64,000 nt of DNA from Serendipita indica DSM 11827. Taxonomy: Eukaryota > Basidiomycota > Agaricomycetes > Sebacinales > Serendipitaceae. Numbering within the stretch: the stretch's first letter is position 1; each line of letters opens with the position of its first letter. The notes below the pieces were generated by a model that did no database searches, was not told the origin of the DNA, and worked only from the letters and a program-made list of their open reading frames with translations. The translations under genes were made by a program, and so were the position numbers. The stretch covers positions 1 to 64,000 of the forward strand of contig CAJVGD010000045.1 of assembly GCA_910890315.1 (NCBI GenBank). Reading direction: 5' to 3'. Of this stretch, positions 9,826 to 22,006 are shown piece by piece.

Positions 9826-12800
9826 ATGCCACCTCAAAAGTCGACCAAACCAAATCAACATCTCTCTACTGCTGCAGGAAGATCTTCAAGCAAGAGGGAT
9901 CAACTACAAAATGCGGCCAGCATCGCACTGGATGTAATCGCAAATGTAGCAGAGGCGTCGGATATCCTCGCTCCTCTCACGGCAGCCTGTAGAACAACAA
10001 AGTCAATCATAGACGTCAAGCAAGTAAGTAGATACACCCCGAATACCGCTGGCTGATCAACTAACAGACCATCGATGACAATCAAGGGGACTGGAACGAC
10101 CTAGTACGCCGCCTGGAGCAATATATGTGGGCTGTCGAGAGCCAAATCGACTCCCTGGAAAAGTATCCTCCTGAGGATAGGGCTGTCGACGAGGCGTTTA
10201 GCCAGCCCCTCATTCATTATGTCGAGTAAGCCGGCACATCAACTCTGGCTCAGTCGACTGATTGATGCAGACTTCTCGAGGATATTCATTGCGCCATTGT
10301 CAATGATGCGCATAACCGACGCCGCACCAGCCGCAATGCTTTTACAGCCATCGGAGATGTGAGGATCGACGCTGGGATGATTGTTAAATTCAATCAAGAA
10401 ATCGAGGACCGACATAGGCAATTCATGGTGAGGGCTTCCGGTCATATAGTCAAAATCTGACCTACGAAATAGGCCGCTTGTGATCTGTTCATTGGACACC
10501 GCGTTCAGGTCATCGAACGGAATACCAAGGCCACCAAGTCGGACGGTAAGCAAGGACTCGCTCAATAAGAGGCTCGCTAAAATGTCCAAGTCGATGCATC
10601 TTTCATATTCCAACTCCCGATGGTGGCATTCGTCCCATCCTCGGTACACACCACCTGTCTACAAGGCACACGTCAGGCTGTTCTCCAGACAATCCAGAAC
10701 TGGGCCGAGGACGATACTTCGGATAAGCCAATATTCTGGCTTTGCGACATAGCTGGCTCTGGCAAGTCCACAGTCGCAATGTCAGTAGCGACGTTGTGCC
10801 GCACGGAGAGAACTTTAGGAGGCCAGTTTTTCTTTTCAATGTCCAGTAACGATACGTCGACCACCGAAAAGTTCTGTTCGACTATGGCAAGAGATCTTGT
10901 CCATCACATTCCAGAACTCGCACCGCACGTCGCCGATACTGTGAAGCGAAATCCTTCGATCATGCGAAGCTCACTTGAAGAGCAGTTCCGCACACTCATC
11001 ACCGATCCACTCCGCCATCGACAGGAGCGTGTAGTTCTCATTGTCGACGCTATAGACGAGTGCAAATCCGGACCTCAGCGAAGGGAGCTTCTCGACACGC
11101 TCGCTAAAGCCGTTCAAGAAAGCAGGAACGTCAAGATCTTCATTACGAGTCGGCCAGACCCTGTCATCGAATCAGTTCTTCAGCCACTCTCGATCAAATC
11201 TAAACTGGAAGACCGACTCCACGATATCAAACATCGTGACAACGTGGATGACATCGCCGCCTATATCCACCAATCACTCTACACCGTTCTGCCCCAGGAC
11301 AAGAGGCAACGGCTGATTGAGAAGTCGAGCGGATTGTTCATCTGGGCCAGTACTGCGTGTCGGATGCTCAATAACGAGGCCACGTTGGAAAGCCACGAGA
11401 GGATATATGATCGCTTAATCTCGGCGGACCAAACTGGAGATATAGATGATGTATACAAACTCATCTTCGAGCGCATACCCCCGGAACACAATGCCATGCT
11501 GTGCAATATGCTCGCACTGCTGCTTGCTGCATTCGAACCCCCTACCGTAGACGATCTGGACGACATTCTCCAACACACCGGAATAGGCGGGAGTGCCAAG
11601 GCGTTGGTCCAAAGCCTTGGAAGCGTTCTTATCGAGGACAAAACAACAAAAACCATTCAATTTCGTCATCCTACTCTAGTCGAGTATTTGCGACGTCGCT
11701 GTATCGCTCCAATCCCCGAAAACCCGAACAAAGTCTACATCGACATCCACAATGCACATGGGCAGCTTTCGTCGTGGTGTTTCAATAATCTCGAATCACG
11801 AAAGGAAGGACTCAAGTTCAATATATGTGGGGTTGAGTCGTCATTCTACCGAAACCGAGATTTCCTGGATCTGGAGGCGAGAATATCAAAGTCTATTCGA
11901 AGAAACCTTCGATATTCCAGTTTACATTGGCCATTTCATATCGCCCAAGCAGATATCGAGTGGAGAAGCAAGCTCGGAAATAAAATCGAGCAGATTATTC
12001 GTGCGCCATATGCACTATATTGGATGGAGGTTCTGAGCTTCGTTGGGGGAGTGTCTCGGGCCATTGACGGCCTTCGGGCCATGATACACAATACAGTGAG
12101 TGCCTCATTTCAGTACATTCTTGCCCTTGATTTAACACGACATGAAGACGGAAGAGGAGGCTAAGTGTCGTATAACGGACTTAAGGCAGTTTATGATGGC
12201 ATTTTCAGTACCTATTCAAGAAAGTGCACCGCATATCTACATTTCGGCGCTTCCATTCACGCCAACAAGATCTACACTACATATTGAGGGCCTAACGATG
12301 CATGGAAACACCCTCAATGTGACCAACGGGCGGGAGGAGAGATACCGGGGACTTCCAGAAGCGCTTCGAGGACATACAAAGTCTGTGACGGCGATCGCAT
12401 TCTCACCAGACGGCTTGCGAATCCTCTCTGGCTCAGAGGATAATACAATTCGACTATGGGACGCGGAGACTGGTCAGTCATTAGGCGAGCCACTGCGAGG
12501 TCACACAGGCTCGGTCAATGCCGTCTCATTCTCACCAGACGGCTCCCAAATTGCCTCTGGGTCTAACGATGAGACAATTAGACTATGGAATGCGGAGACT
12601 GGCCAGTCGTTGGGAGAACCATTCCGAGGCCACCAAGGCTCGGTCAATGCCGTCGCATTCTCACCAGACGGCTCCAAAATTGCCTCTGGGTCTAACGATG
12701 ACACAATTCGACTATGGGATGCGGAGATTGGCCAGCCGCTGGGAGAGCCACTTCTAGGCCACACACGGTTGGTCAGCGCCGTCGCATTCTCACCAGATGG

Positions 12801-14512
12801 ATCTCGGATTGTCTCTGGCTCATACGATAGCACAATTCGACTATGGGATGCAGACACCGGCCAGACGTTGGGAGAGCCCCTCTCAGGCCACACAGACTGG
12901 GTCACCGCTGTCGCATTCTCACCAGACAGCTCGCGAATCGTCTCTGGCTCCTACGACACCGAAATTCGACTATGGAACGCGGAGACTGGCCAGCCGTTGG
13001 GAGAGCCACTCCGAGGACACACACGCATGGTCAGCACCGTCGCATTCTCACGAGCAGGCTCGCAAATAGTCTCTGGGTCGGATGATCACACGATTCGACT
13101 ATGGGATGTGGAGAGTGGTCAGTCATTGGGAGAGCCACTACGAGGCCACACGCGCTTGGTCACCTCTGTTGCATTCTCACCAGACGGGTCGCGACTCGTC
13201 TCTGGGTCGAATGATCACACGATCCGACTATGGAACGCGGAAACTGGCAAATCGTTGGGACAGTCACTCCACGGCCACACAGACACTGTCACTACCGTTG
13301 CAATCTCGCCAGGAGGCTTGCAAATGGTCTCTGGGTCGGTGGATAAGACGATTCGACTATGGAATAGGGAGACTGGAGAGTCAGTGGGAGAGCCGCTCCG
13401 AGGCAGTACTCACTCGGTCACAGCGGTCGCATTCTCACCAGACGGCTCGCAAATTGTCTCTAGCTGGAATCAACGCACGATTCAACTATGGAACGCGGAG
13501 ACTGGCCAACCATCGGGAGACCCACTCCAAGGCCATACACATTGGGTCAACACTGTTGCATTCTCACCAGACGGCTCGCAAATCGTCTCTGGGTCATCAG
13601 ATAAGACGATCAGATTGTGGAGCGTATCCACTGGCCAGTTGTTGGGCGAACCACTCCAAGGTCACACACAGAGTGTCAATGCCGTCGCATTCTCACCAGA
13701 CGGCTCCCAAATTGTCTCTGGGTCAAATGACGAAACGGTTCGGCTATGGAGTGTGGAGAATGGCCAGTCTTTAGGAAGTCCTCTCCGAGGCCATATATGG
13801 GCGGTTCTCGCGGTCGCATTCTCACCGGACGGCCTGAGAATTGTCTCTGGGTCGGGTGATAACACGATTCGCCTATGGAATGCGGAGACTGGCCAGTCGT
13901 TGGGGAGCCACTACGAGGCCACACAGGCTTAGTCACCACGCATTCTCACCAGACGGCTTGCAAATTGTCTCTAGTTCGTACGATAATACGATTCGACTCT
14001 GGGACGCGGAAACAGGCCAGTCTTTAGGAGAGCCACTACGAGGCCACACAAACTCGGTCAATGCCGTCGCATTCTCTCCAGATGGCCTACAAATCATGTC
14101 AGGCTCAACCGACTGCACAGTTAGGCTGTGGGACGCAGCATTTGGTTCGTTTCACTTCATTTCCTTTTCACCGTGACGCCAAAAGCTCATAGATCTCCTA
14201 GTTGAGGTATTCAGTCGGGATGGTTCCCTGAGCCGCTCAAATCAGAGTGGCATCATCTTCGATCAAAATTCCATGGCTTCACTCAGAGCCATGCTCTCTG
14301 AGCTTCGAATATTTCCTCTCTCTGATGATGGTTGGGTGCATCTCTCCGGGAAACTTCTATTCTGGGTACCACCAAACAATCGGCTCGCACTAGCGGCCCC
14401 GCTACTGCTAACCATGCCGACGTCCAGCCCTCCCTACCCAACCAAAATAGATTTCACTCGTTTCGAGTGTGGCGCCTCTTGGACAAAAGTTCGGGGTGGC
14501 GTCAATCAATGA
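9826..14512 (+). CDS. NWD receptor A: N-terminal helical domain, NACHT NTPase, 14 WD40 blades
   Basis: STAND-class receptor of the fungal NLR type. Exons: 9826-10023, 10068-10225, 10271-10427, 10473-10545, 10591-12095, 12148-14144 and 14202-14512. Residues 1 to about 190 form a helical N-terminal domain. The P-loop AGSGKST lies near residue 250, the Walker B-like VVLIVDAIDE follows, then TSRPDPVIES, an alpha-helical linker and, from about residue 772, 14 WD40 blades (two sevens). A conserved cap with LSDDGWVHLSGKLLFWVPP ends the protein (about 1,480 aa). Blade 13 carries a 1-base and a 4-base loss near 13903 and 13936, which break the frame. The same exon layout is seen in B and C. In this family the WD40 side senses a ligand or non-self and the N terminus triggers the response. 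The gene is functional only if the two breaks are errors. Confidence 0.85.
12370..14144 (+). repeat. WD40 tandem repeat array of NWD-A (14 units of about 129 bp)
   Basis: Each 43-residue blade starts at a GH dipeptide and ends near the DAETGQ motif. The units are clearly related but differ at many sites, including outside the receptor-facing positions (for example blades 8, 9 and 12). This array is therefore older or less homogenised than the one in NWD-C. Fourteen blades would build two seven-bladed propellers. Confidence 0.9.
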
Positions 14513-14687
14513 ACTGTAGTGAGCGAGAACAGGATCATGATTTTACTCTCATGCTTGCGAGTCTCAGCTAGTAAGCCCCATCGTCTTGCGGTCCAAACAT
14601 CCTGGGATGAATAGTTCCATACCATGACCATCGTGTTCAATCCGTACCTGTTCGTATTCTGGAACAGCTATATGTCGGAAACATATT

Positions 14688-15755
14688 CTCATGTTTGACT
14701 GTTTCCTTCGTCCTCCGTGTCATCTTCTTGGAGACCGACCGACTCGTGCGTGAGTCGTTTCGATACTGGGCCGACATTCCGATCCAGCTGCATTGTGTGA
14801 TAGAGCGTGGACAATTGCAGGTACTGGTCTTGATGCGGGCGCAACTGCAGGTTCTGTCAAGGCACTGCCCAGTGGGTCGGGTGGCGGGTCAGAGGCCAGA
14901 GGCGGGTCGCTCTTTCTGACAAAATCCCGGGCGAAACCCGGTCCAGTGAATATTATCTGAAATTCCTGTCAGAGATATATTAGGGAAAGAGCGAGAAATG
15001 CCGACCTTTGTGTATGTGTAGGCTCGCGCGTCTGCTCTGCACGACGCTGCTACCTCGTGCGAATCAGGGATTATTCTTCATCGCATTAGTCCTTGTCCTA
15101 GTTACCATCTCCATTCGCTACATTGTTCCCGTTCTGTTCCTTATGGTCCTCTGACCATCGTCACTCTTTTACCCCTATACCTGAGTCAGATGCCTTCTGC
15201 TCGTCCCGATTTACATCCTCAGTTCCTCCATTCCTTCCGATCTATTTCCACACCCTCTATATAGCCTGTAGTACTTGACCGTTCTCGTATCAGAAGAGTA
15301 GACTTGTACTCCCTTGTGACCGTCCTCAATATACACGCGTTACACAGGTTCTTTTCGTCTAAAGTCGACTTTATTCATCGTTCCTCGAATACAAAGTCTC
15401 GACTCGACGTTCACAACGTCTTCACTCTCACCAAAAACCTTACAGTATGTGAACAAACATAGCGACGAATAGACAATAGAATATGGATAAGACGCCTGTC
15501 AAATGACGAATATTGGCCATCGAAGTTGCATGCGAGTAGATATAATGTACGAACCTCCAGCCGGAAAGCCAACGAGAGCGTTTGCTCGTCCCTTCCAGCA
15601 GCGCAAGAGGATGATGCCCCAGAATACATAGCTAATCCAGGCGAATAGCGCTATGGCAACTGCTACGGTAAACTTGGCATCGTCAGGAGTGAGCAATCGC
15701 AGCGAGCCTCGACCGGGAATAGTGTACAAGGAGCGCCAGGCCGGGTTCAATGGTC
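14688..15755 (-). pseudogene. DHHC palmitoyltransferase fragment, copy 2, split by an LTR
   Basis: The segment 14688-15016 matches the second exon region of the real DHHC gene (about 21415-21745), and 15445-15755 matches its first exon (about 21750-22006). The two parts are contiguous in the source gene and are parted here by a 428-bp solo LTR. No catalytic DHHC domain is present. The copy runs from the 3' flank of NWD-A to the upstream region of NWD-B. At one site it keeps the reading frame that the full gene appears to have lost. Confidence 0.8.
15017..15444 (+). mobile_element. Solo LTR of an LTR retrotransposon, with 5-bp target duplication
   Basis: The 428-bp element begins TGTAGG and ends CTTACA (TG...CA ends with a TGTA/TACA inverted repeat). 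It is flanked on both sides by GTATG (15012-15016 and 15445-15449). It is absent from the matching site of the full DHHC gene, so both the element and the target duplication are defined by comparison. An internal TATA-like string (ctatatagcc) near 15260 suggests the plus orientation. No internal retroelement genes are present. It is a fossil solo LTR; Copia or Gypsy origin cannot be told. It is younger than the DHHC/NWD duplication. Confidence 0.85.
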
Positions 15756-16050
15756 GTCGTGGGCTCTTAGCATAATAACTCTATGGATACAACTGTAGTA
15801 TATTTTGATATTCACGTATGCAAACACGCAGAAACGGGGTGAAACTAAGCAGTCGCCCACTGCCTCGACAGTAGATGATGCAGAATAAGCAGATGCAAAT
15901 ATTTTGTCCATTTTCTGTGATATGTCCCACCAGGAGACAGTCGGCCTCTGGGCCAAGGTTGATGGTCGATGTGCTGCCTGTTGTTGCCCAGCTCGCAGAA
16001 CACGCGGGCGAGAGTGGCAGGCGCCGTCCTTGGAGCCATCCACTTTGACA

Positions 16051-19000
16051 ATGCCACCTCGAAAGTCGACCAAACCGAATCAGAGTCCCTCTACTGCTGC
16101 AGGGAGATCTTCAAGAAAGAGGGATCAACTACAAACAACGGCCAGTATCGCACTGGATATAGTCGCAAATGTAACAGGGGCGTCGGATATCCTCGCTCCT
16201 CTCACGGCAGCCTGCAAAACAACAAAGTCGATCATTGATGTCAAGCAAGTAAGTAGACGCGCCCGGAATAGCACTGGCTGATCAACTGACAGACTATCGA
16301 CGATAATCAAGGAGACTGGAACGACCTAGTACGCCGCCTGGAGGAATATATGTGGGCTATTGAGAGCCAAATCGACTCTCTCGAAAAGTATCCTCCAGAA
16401 GATAGAGTCGTCGACGAAGCCTTTAGCCAGCCACTCATTCGTTATGTCGAGTAAGTCGGCACATCAACTCTGGCCCTGCCGATTGATTTCCTCAGACTTC
16501 TCGAGGATATTCATTGCGCAATCGTCAATAATGCACATAAGAGACCTCGCACCAGGCGCAGTGCTGTTATGGCCATCGGGAATGTGAAGATTGACGCTGG
16601 ACTCATTCGCAAGTTCAATCGAGATATCGAGGACCGGCATAGGCAGTTCATGGTGAGATTCTCAGGCCATATAATCGTAATCTCACATGCAAAATAGGAG
16701 GCGTTGGCTCTTTTCACAGGTCATCGTATCCAGGTCATCGAACAGCACACTAAATCGACAGCGGCCAAGGTTGAAACAATCGTCTCGGACAGTAAGCTAA
16801 GACTTACCTATAGACGCCTCGCTAAACACCCCAAGTCGATGCATCTTTCATATGCCAACTCCCGGTCGTGGCATTCGTCCCGTCCTCAGTCCATAGCACC
16901 TGTTTACAAGGGACTCGTCTGGATGTTCTCGAGAAAATCAAGACATGGGCCGAAGACGATACATCTGATAAACCAATATTCTGGCTCTGCGACGTAGCCG
17001 GTTCGGGCAAATCCACCGTCGCAATGTCGGCAGCGGAGACGTGGCGTGCGGAGGGAACCCTCGGAGGCCAGTTCTTCTTTTCAATCGCAAACAGCGAGAC
17101 GTCGAATACCGAAAAGTTCTGCTCGACGAAAGCGGGTAGTTCTCATCGTCGACGCCGTGGATGAATGCAAATCCGGACCGCAACGAAGCGAACTTCTCGA
17201 CACGTTCGTCAAAGCCGCTCGAGAAAGCAGGAATCTCAAGATCTTCATTACCAGTCGGCCAGACCCTGTAATTGAATCAGTTCTTCAGCCACTCTCAATT
17301 AAATCCAAGCTCGAAGATCGGCTCCACGATATCACTTACCGTGACAACATGGATGACATCGCCACCTATGTCCATCAATCACTCTACACCGTTCTGCCCG
17401 AGGACAAGCGGCAACAGCTCATTGAGAAGGCGCACGGATTATTCATCTGGGCGAGCACCGCATGTCGAATGATCAATAGCAAGACAGCATGGGACACCCC
17501 CGAGACTATATACGACTGGTTGACTTCGGTGGACCAAAGTGGAGATATAGACGATGTATACAAGCTCATTTTTGAGCGCGTAGACCCCAGATTCCACACG
17601 GTCATGTGCGGCATGCTGGCACTACTGCTTGCCGCATTCGAACCACTGACCGCCAACGACCTCGACAACATTCTTAAGCATATCGGACTACGCGGATACT
17701 CCGATGCGTTGATTCGGAACCTTGGAAGTGTCCTTATACAGGACAAAGCAACAAAAGTTATTCAATTTCGTCATCCGACTCTTGTTGAGTACCTGCGACG
17801 CTGCTATGACACTCCAGTCCCCGAAGAATCAAGCAGCATCTACATCAACATTCACGATGCACATGGTCAAATTGCGTCGTGGTGCTTCAGTAACCTTCAA
17901 TCACGACAGGGAGGACTCAAGTTCAACGTATGTGAAATCGAGTCGTCGTTCTATCGAAACCGAGATCTACCGGATCTAGAGGCGAGAGTATCCAAGTTTA
18001 TTGGAAGAAACCTTGGATATTCCAGTTTACATTGGCCGTTTCATATGGCCCAGGCGGATAGTAATTGGAGAAGCAAGCTCAGAAATGAGCTTAGGCAGAT
18101 GATTCGGATCCCATACATATTATACTGGATGGAGGTGCTGAGCTTCATCCAAGGGGTTCCTCGAGCTATAGATGGCCTTCGGGCTATGACTCGAGATACT
18201 GTGAGTGCCTTATCTCGACACATGCTCATTGATTGACACGAATAAAAGACTGAGAAAGAGACAAGAAGTCGCATAATAAATGTGAGACGATTTATGATGG
18301 CATTTTCAGTACCTATTCAAGAGAGTGCTCCACATATCTACGTCTCGGCGCTTCCATTCACTCCTATAGAATCATACCTGCATATGGAGGGCTTAGATAT
18401 GTATAAGGGCACTCTCAAGGTGACAAAAGGGCTCGAACAGAGATACCGAGGACTTCCAGAAGCACTTCGTGGACATACAGAAGTGGTCGAGACAGTCGCA
18501 TTTTCACCAGACGGCTCGCGAATCGTCTCTGGGTCGTGGGATCAGACAATTCGACTATGGGATGCGGAGACTAGCCAGTCGTTGGGAGAGCCACTCCGAG
18601 GCCACACAGGCCCGGTCACCGCCGTCGCATTCTCACCAGACGGCTCGCGAGTCGTCTCTGGTTCGGATGATCAGACGATTCGACTATGGGATGCAGAGAC
18701 TGGCCAGTCGTCGGGAGAGCCACTCCGAGGCCACACAGGCGCGGTCACCGCCCTCGCATTCTCACCAGATGGCTTGCGAATCGTCTCTGGGTCGTGGGAT
18801 GACACAATTCGACTATGGGATGCAGAGACTGGCCAGTCGTTGGGAGAGCCACTTCGAGGCCACCCAGGCGAGGTCAGCGCCGTCGCATTCTCACCAGACG
18901 GCTCGCGAATCGTCTCTGGGGCATGGGATAATACGATTCGACTATGGAATGCGGAGACTGGCCAGTCGTCGGGAGAGCCACTCCGAGGCCACAGTGGTGT

Positions 19001-19458
19001 GGTCAACGCCGTCGCATTCTCGCAAGATAGCTTCCTAATTATGACCGGCTCTGCAGACTCCACAGTTAGACTGAGTGACACCGCGTTCGGTTCGTTCCAC
19101 TTTACCCCTGTTTCACCGTCATGCTTTAAGCTCACAAATTCCCCTAGTTCAGCCATCTAGTCCGAATGGTCACCTGAGCCACCCAACTGAGGGCAGCATC
19201 ATCTCGCATCAAAACTTCATGGCCTTACTCAGAGTAATTCTCTCCCATATTCGAAGATTTCCTCTCTCTGATGATGGTTGGGTGCATCTCTCCGGTAAAC
19301 TTCTGTTCTGGGTACCACCAGACAATCGGCTCTCATTAACGTCTCCATTACTGCTCACTATACCGACATCCAGCCCTCCTTACCCAACAAAAATAGATTT
19401 CACACGGTTTGAATACGGCTCTTCTTGGACAAACGTTCGAGGCAACGTCAATCAATGA
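16051..19458 (+). pseudogene. NWD receptor B: truncated NACHT, 5 WD40 blades
   Basis: This tandem paralogue of NWD-A has the same exon plan: 16051-16248, 16293-16450, 16496-16652, 16698-16791, 16836-18200, 18249-19089 and 19148-19458. The N-terminal domain and the P-loop VAGSGKST are intact. About 150 bases found in A, after the conserved TEKFCST, are missing near 17128, and the frame is broken there, before VVLIVDAVDECKSG. The WD40 array has only five blades, too few for one full propeller unless it dimerises. The C-terminal cap (LSDDGWVHLSGKLLFWVPP) is intact. It is most likely a decayed copy of A. An alternative is two shorter products from separate starts, which I think is unlikely. Confidence 0.8.
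18471..19089 (+). repeat. WD40 tandem repeats of NWD-B (5 units)
   Basis: Five blades of about 129 bp read GHTEVVE, GHTGPVT, GHTGAVT, GHPGEVS and GHSGVVN at their starts. The last blade is degenerate (LIMTGSADSTVRL), as in A and C. Blade loss relative to A (14) and C (26) shows how fast array length changes in this family. Confidence 0.9.
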
Positions 19459-19669
19459 ACTGTAGCGAGCGAGAACAGGATCATGATTTTACTTTCGTAC
19501 TTGCGAGACTCAGCTAGTAAGCTCCATCGTCTTGCGGGTCCAAATGTTCGGGGATAAATTGTTCCACACAATGATCATCGTGTCCAAACTGTACCCGTTC
19601 ATATTCTAGACCAGCTATATATCAAAAATATAATCCCAGATCTATAAATCATGCGAGTCCATGGGATCG

Positions 19670-22006
19670 TCACCGAAGCTCCAGGGGCCAATCTCGTCTT
19701 CTCATCCATCGGCCCCGCTCATCGAAACGCGGGTTGAGCGGATAATCAAGACCAGCACGCGAGGTGTCGCCAATCGGCACTTTGGTATTGTAAGCCATTT
19801 GAATCTCAACATGGAAGAGAATACGTACGAAACCATGTCCATGGATTATGTCCCATGACCGCCTCCCAGTTGGCACGACCAGATCCCAACCTACCCAATC
19901 GTCAGGAAGGAAAACGATAGGAATAAAGACGCACCACCACAAATTTCCCTCCTTGCCTATTCTGCCCCACTCCTCGTCCCACCGCTCCCGCAGTGCCTTT
20001 CTCCCTTTGAACCCAGCTGGAAGTCCCAGTTCCTTGACAGCATCACCCGCACCACTGCGCCAAGGAGAGTCATCTTTTCGTCCTAAGAGCCCTCCATTCT
20101 CATGCGAACCCATTCCAAGACATTGACAGACAGGAATCGCCTGACTCAGCACGGCTCGTTCGCGTTCTCGCATATTTTGTATGCCATGCCATTCGACCGT
20201 ACTCGCGTTTCGACGGAGGAGATGAACATGCGTGAAGAGCATACCGGATGAGAAGAGGCAGAGCAGTCCAGAGATGATGATGAGTGCGAGAAAGTTGCCG
20301 TCTATACCAATACTATCAAATGTTGCTGGTGCATTTGATGGGATATGAGTTCCGGTCGCTTTTTGCACAATGGCCGCGATGAGAAGGCCAATTGTGTAGA
20401 GAAGATAGAGGGTGCACCAGAAGAGAAAGACAACGAAGAACTAGTAATGGTCAGTCGCGTCCACAAGCGTCATAGAGTTTGACCAACCTTTCGATTTTGC
20501 GCTCCTACACATCCACCAATCCATGGACAGTGATGGTCATAGCCTAGAACACACTACAAAGGTTAGTACGTCTTCTCCTGCGACGACGAACAGGGCTCAC
20601 TGTGTTGCATATCCGACAATGATGTGCTCTCATCGGTTTGATAATCATATCTCTCGAGCAATATCGGTAATATGGATCCAGGATTGGCATATCAGATGGC
20701 CTTCGACTCCATCTCGACATAATAGGTGGCAAGTCGTCTAAATATGGCTGAGGTCGTGCAATCTCATCTTCTCCAAACGGCTCTGTCCGGCCGCTTACAT
20801 CAAAATTTGGATGACGCGCAGACGGAGCGAGGCCAGGCGTAGGCATAGCCGAAGCAGAAGGCGTCGGCATCGTCGTAGGGACATTTGGCGTCTTGACACC
20901 AGACTTGGAATTGGTTCGTGAGTGCGTTTGCGAAGAGAGTCTCGGAGGTTCAAAGATGTAGGATGACGATTCGAATCGATAGCCGCTCGTGCCCGTCTTG
21001 ATAGGCGGAGGACGCTTGGTCGTTGTGGATGGGAAAGAGGAAAGTCCGGGCGATGCTGGAGGCGAGTTGGACTGGTGGCTGCTCAAGCTATTACCACGGG
21101 TAATCTTGAGCGGTTTCGACTTTTGAGTCTTGATAGACTCCGTCGGTCGAGTTTCAGCAGACACTCGTGATGATGAGAAGGATGGTTTTGGTTGGGACTG
21201 GGTCGGGGTTGGGATCGAATTTGCGCTAGTCCGTTTCGAGTCTTTACGGAGAACGGCGGGCTTGGGTTGCGATATACCATTCGGAGACGTAGGCATCGTC
21301 GGAGAATGTGGTTCAGTCTGTTCTCGGATGGTATGAGGTGTCGGTGGAATGGCCGTTGTGCTGCCGGAGCGAGTATGTCCATTCGGACGTACGCTCATGG
21401 CTTCATATGGAACACCGATAGTTTGACTGTTTCCTTCGTCCTCCATGTCGTCTTCTTGGGAGACTGGCCGATTCGTGGGTGAGTCGTTCCTCGATACTGG
21501 GCCGATATTCCGATCCAGCTGCATTGTGTGATGGAGGGTAGACAATTGCAGGCACTGGTCTTGATGCGGGCGCAGCTGCAGGTTCTGACAAGGCACTGCC
21601 CAGTGGGTCGGGTGGCGGGTCAGAGGCCAGAGGTGGGTCGCTCTTGGTGACAAAATCCATGGCGAAACCTGGTCCAGTGAATATTATCTGAAATTACTGT
21701 CAGATGCATCCGAGAAAGAGCGAGAAATGCCGACCTTTGTGTATGTGACGACAAACATAACGGCGAATAGGCCATAGAATATGGATAAGACGACTGTCAA
21801 AAGACGAATATTAGCCATCGAGGTTGCGTACGAGTAGATATAATGTACGAACCTCCAGCCGGAAAGCCAACGAGAGCATCCGCTCGTCTCTTCCAGCAGC
21901 GCAAGAGGATGATGCCCCAGAATACATAGCTACTCCAGGCGAATAGTGCTATGACGACTGCTACGGTAAACTTGGCGTCGTCAGGAGTGAGCAATCGCAG
22001 CGAGCC
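19670..22006 (-). CDS. DHHC-type palmitoyltransferase (start unresolved)
   Basis: Multi-pass membrane enzyme that S-acylates proteins on cysteine. Reading from the 5' side: LLTPDDAKFTVAVV and the first span near 21800-22000; a second span (LSIFYGLFAVMFVV) at about 21750; a long Ser/Pro-rich cytosolic loop; the zinc-binding cysteine-rich domain with YCSRDMIIKPMRAHHC; then a 66-bp exon (20488-20553) carrying GYDHHCPWIGGC, the catalytic DHHC; then two more spans, a TTxE-like HGIQNMRERE region and a tail ending in DWPLELR. One extra C near 21462 breaks the loop frame relative to its duplicated fragment. The first codons are unclear because the 5' end was rearranged at about 22010. Family PFA/ZDHHC; the exact member is not identified. 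Confidence 0.85.

Noticed and set aside
12501-13085. Long frames antisense or out of frame to the NWD-A blades.
   Set aside because: They mirror the WD40 repeat and carry no domain of their own.
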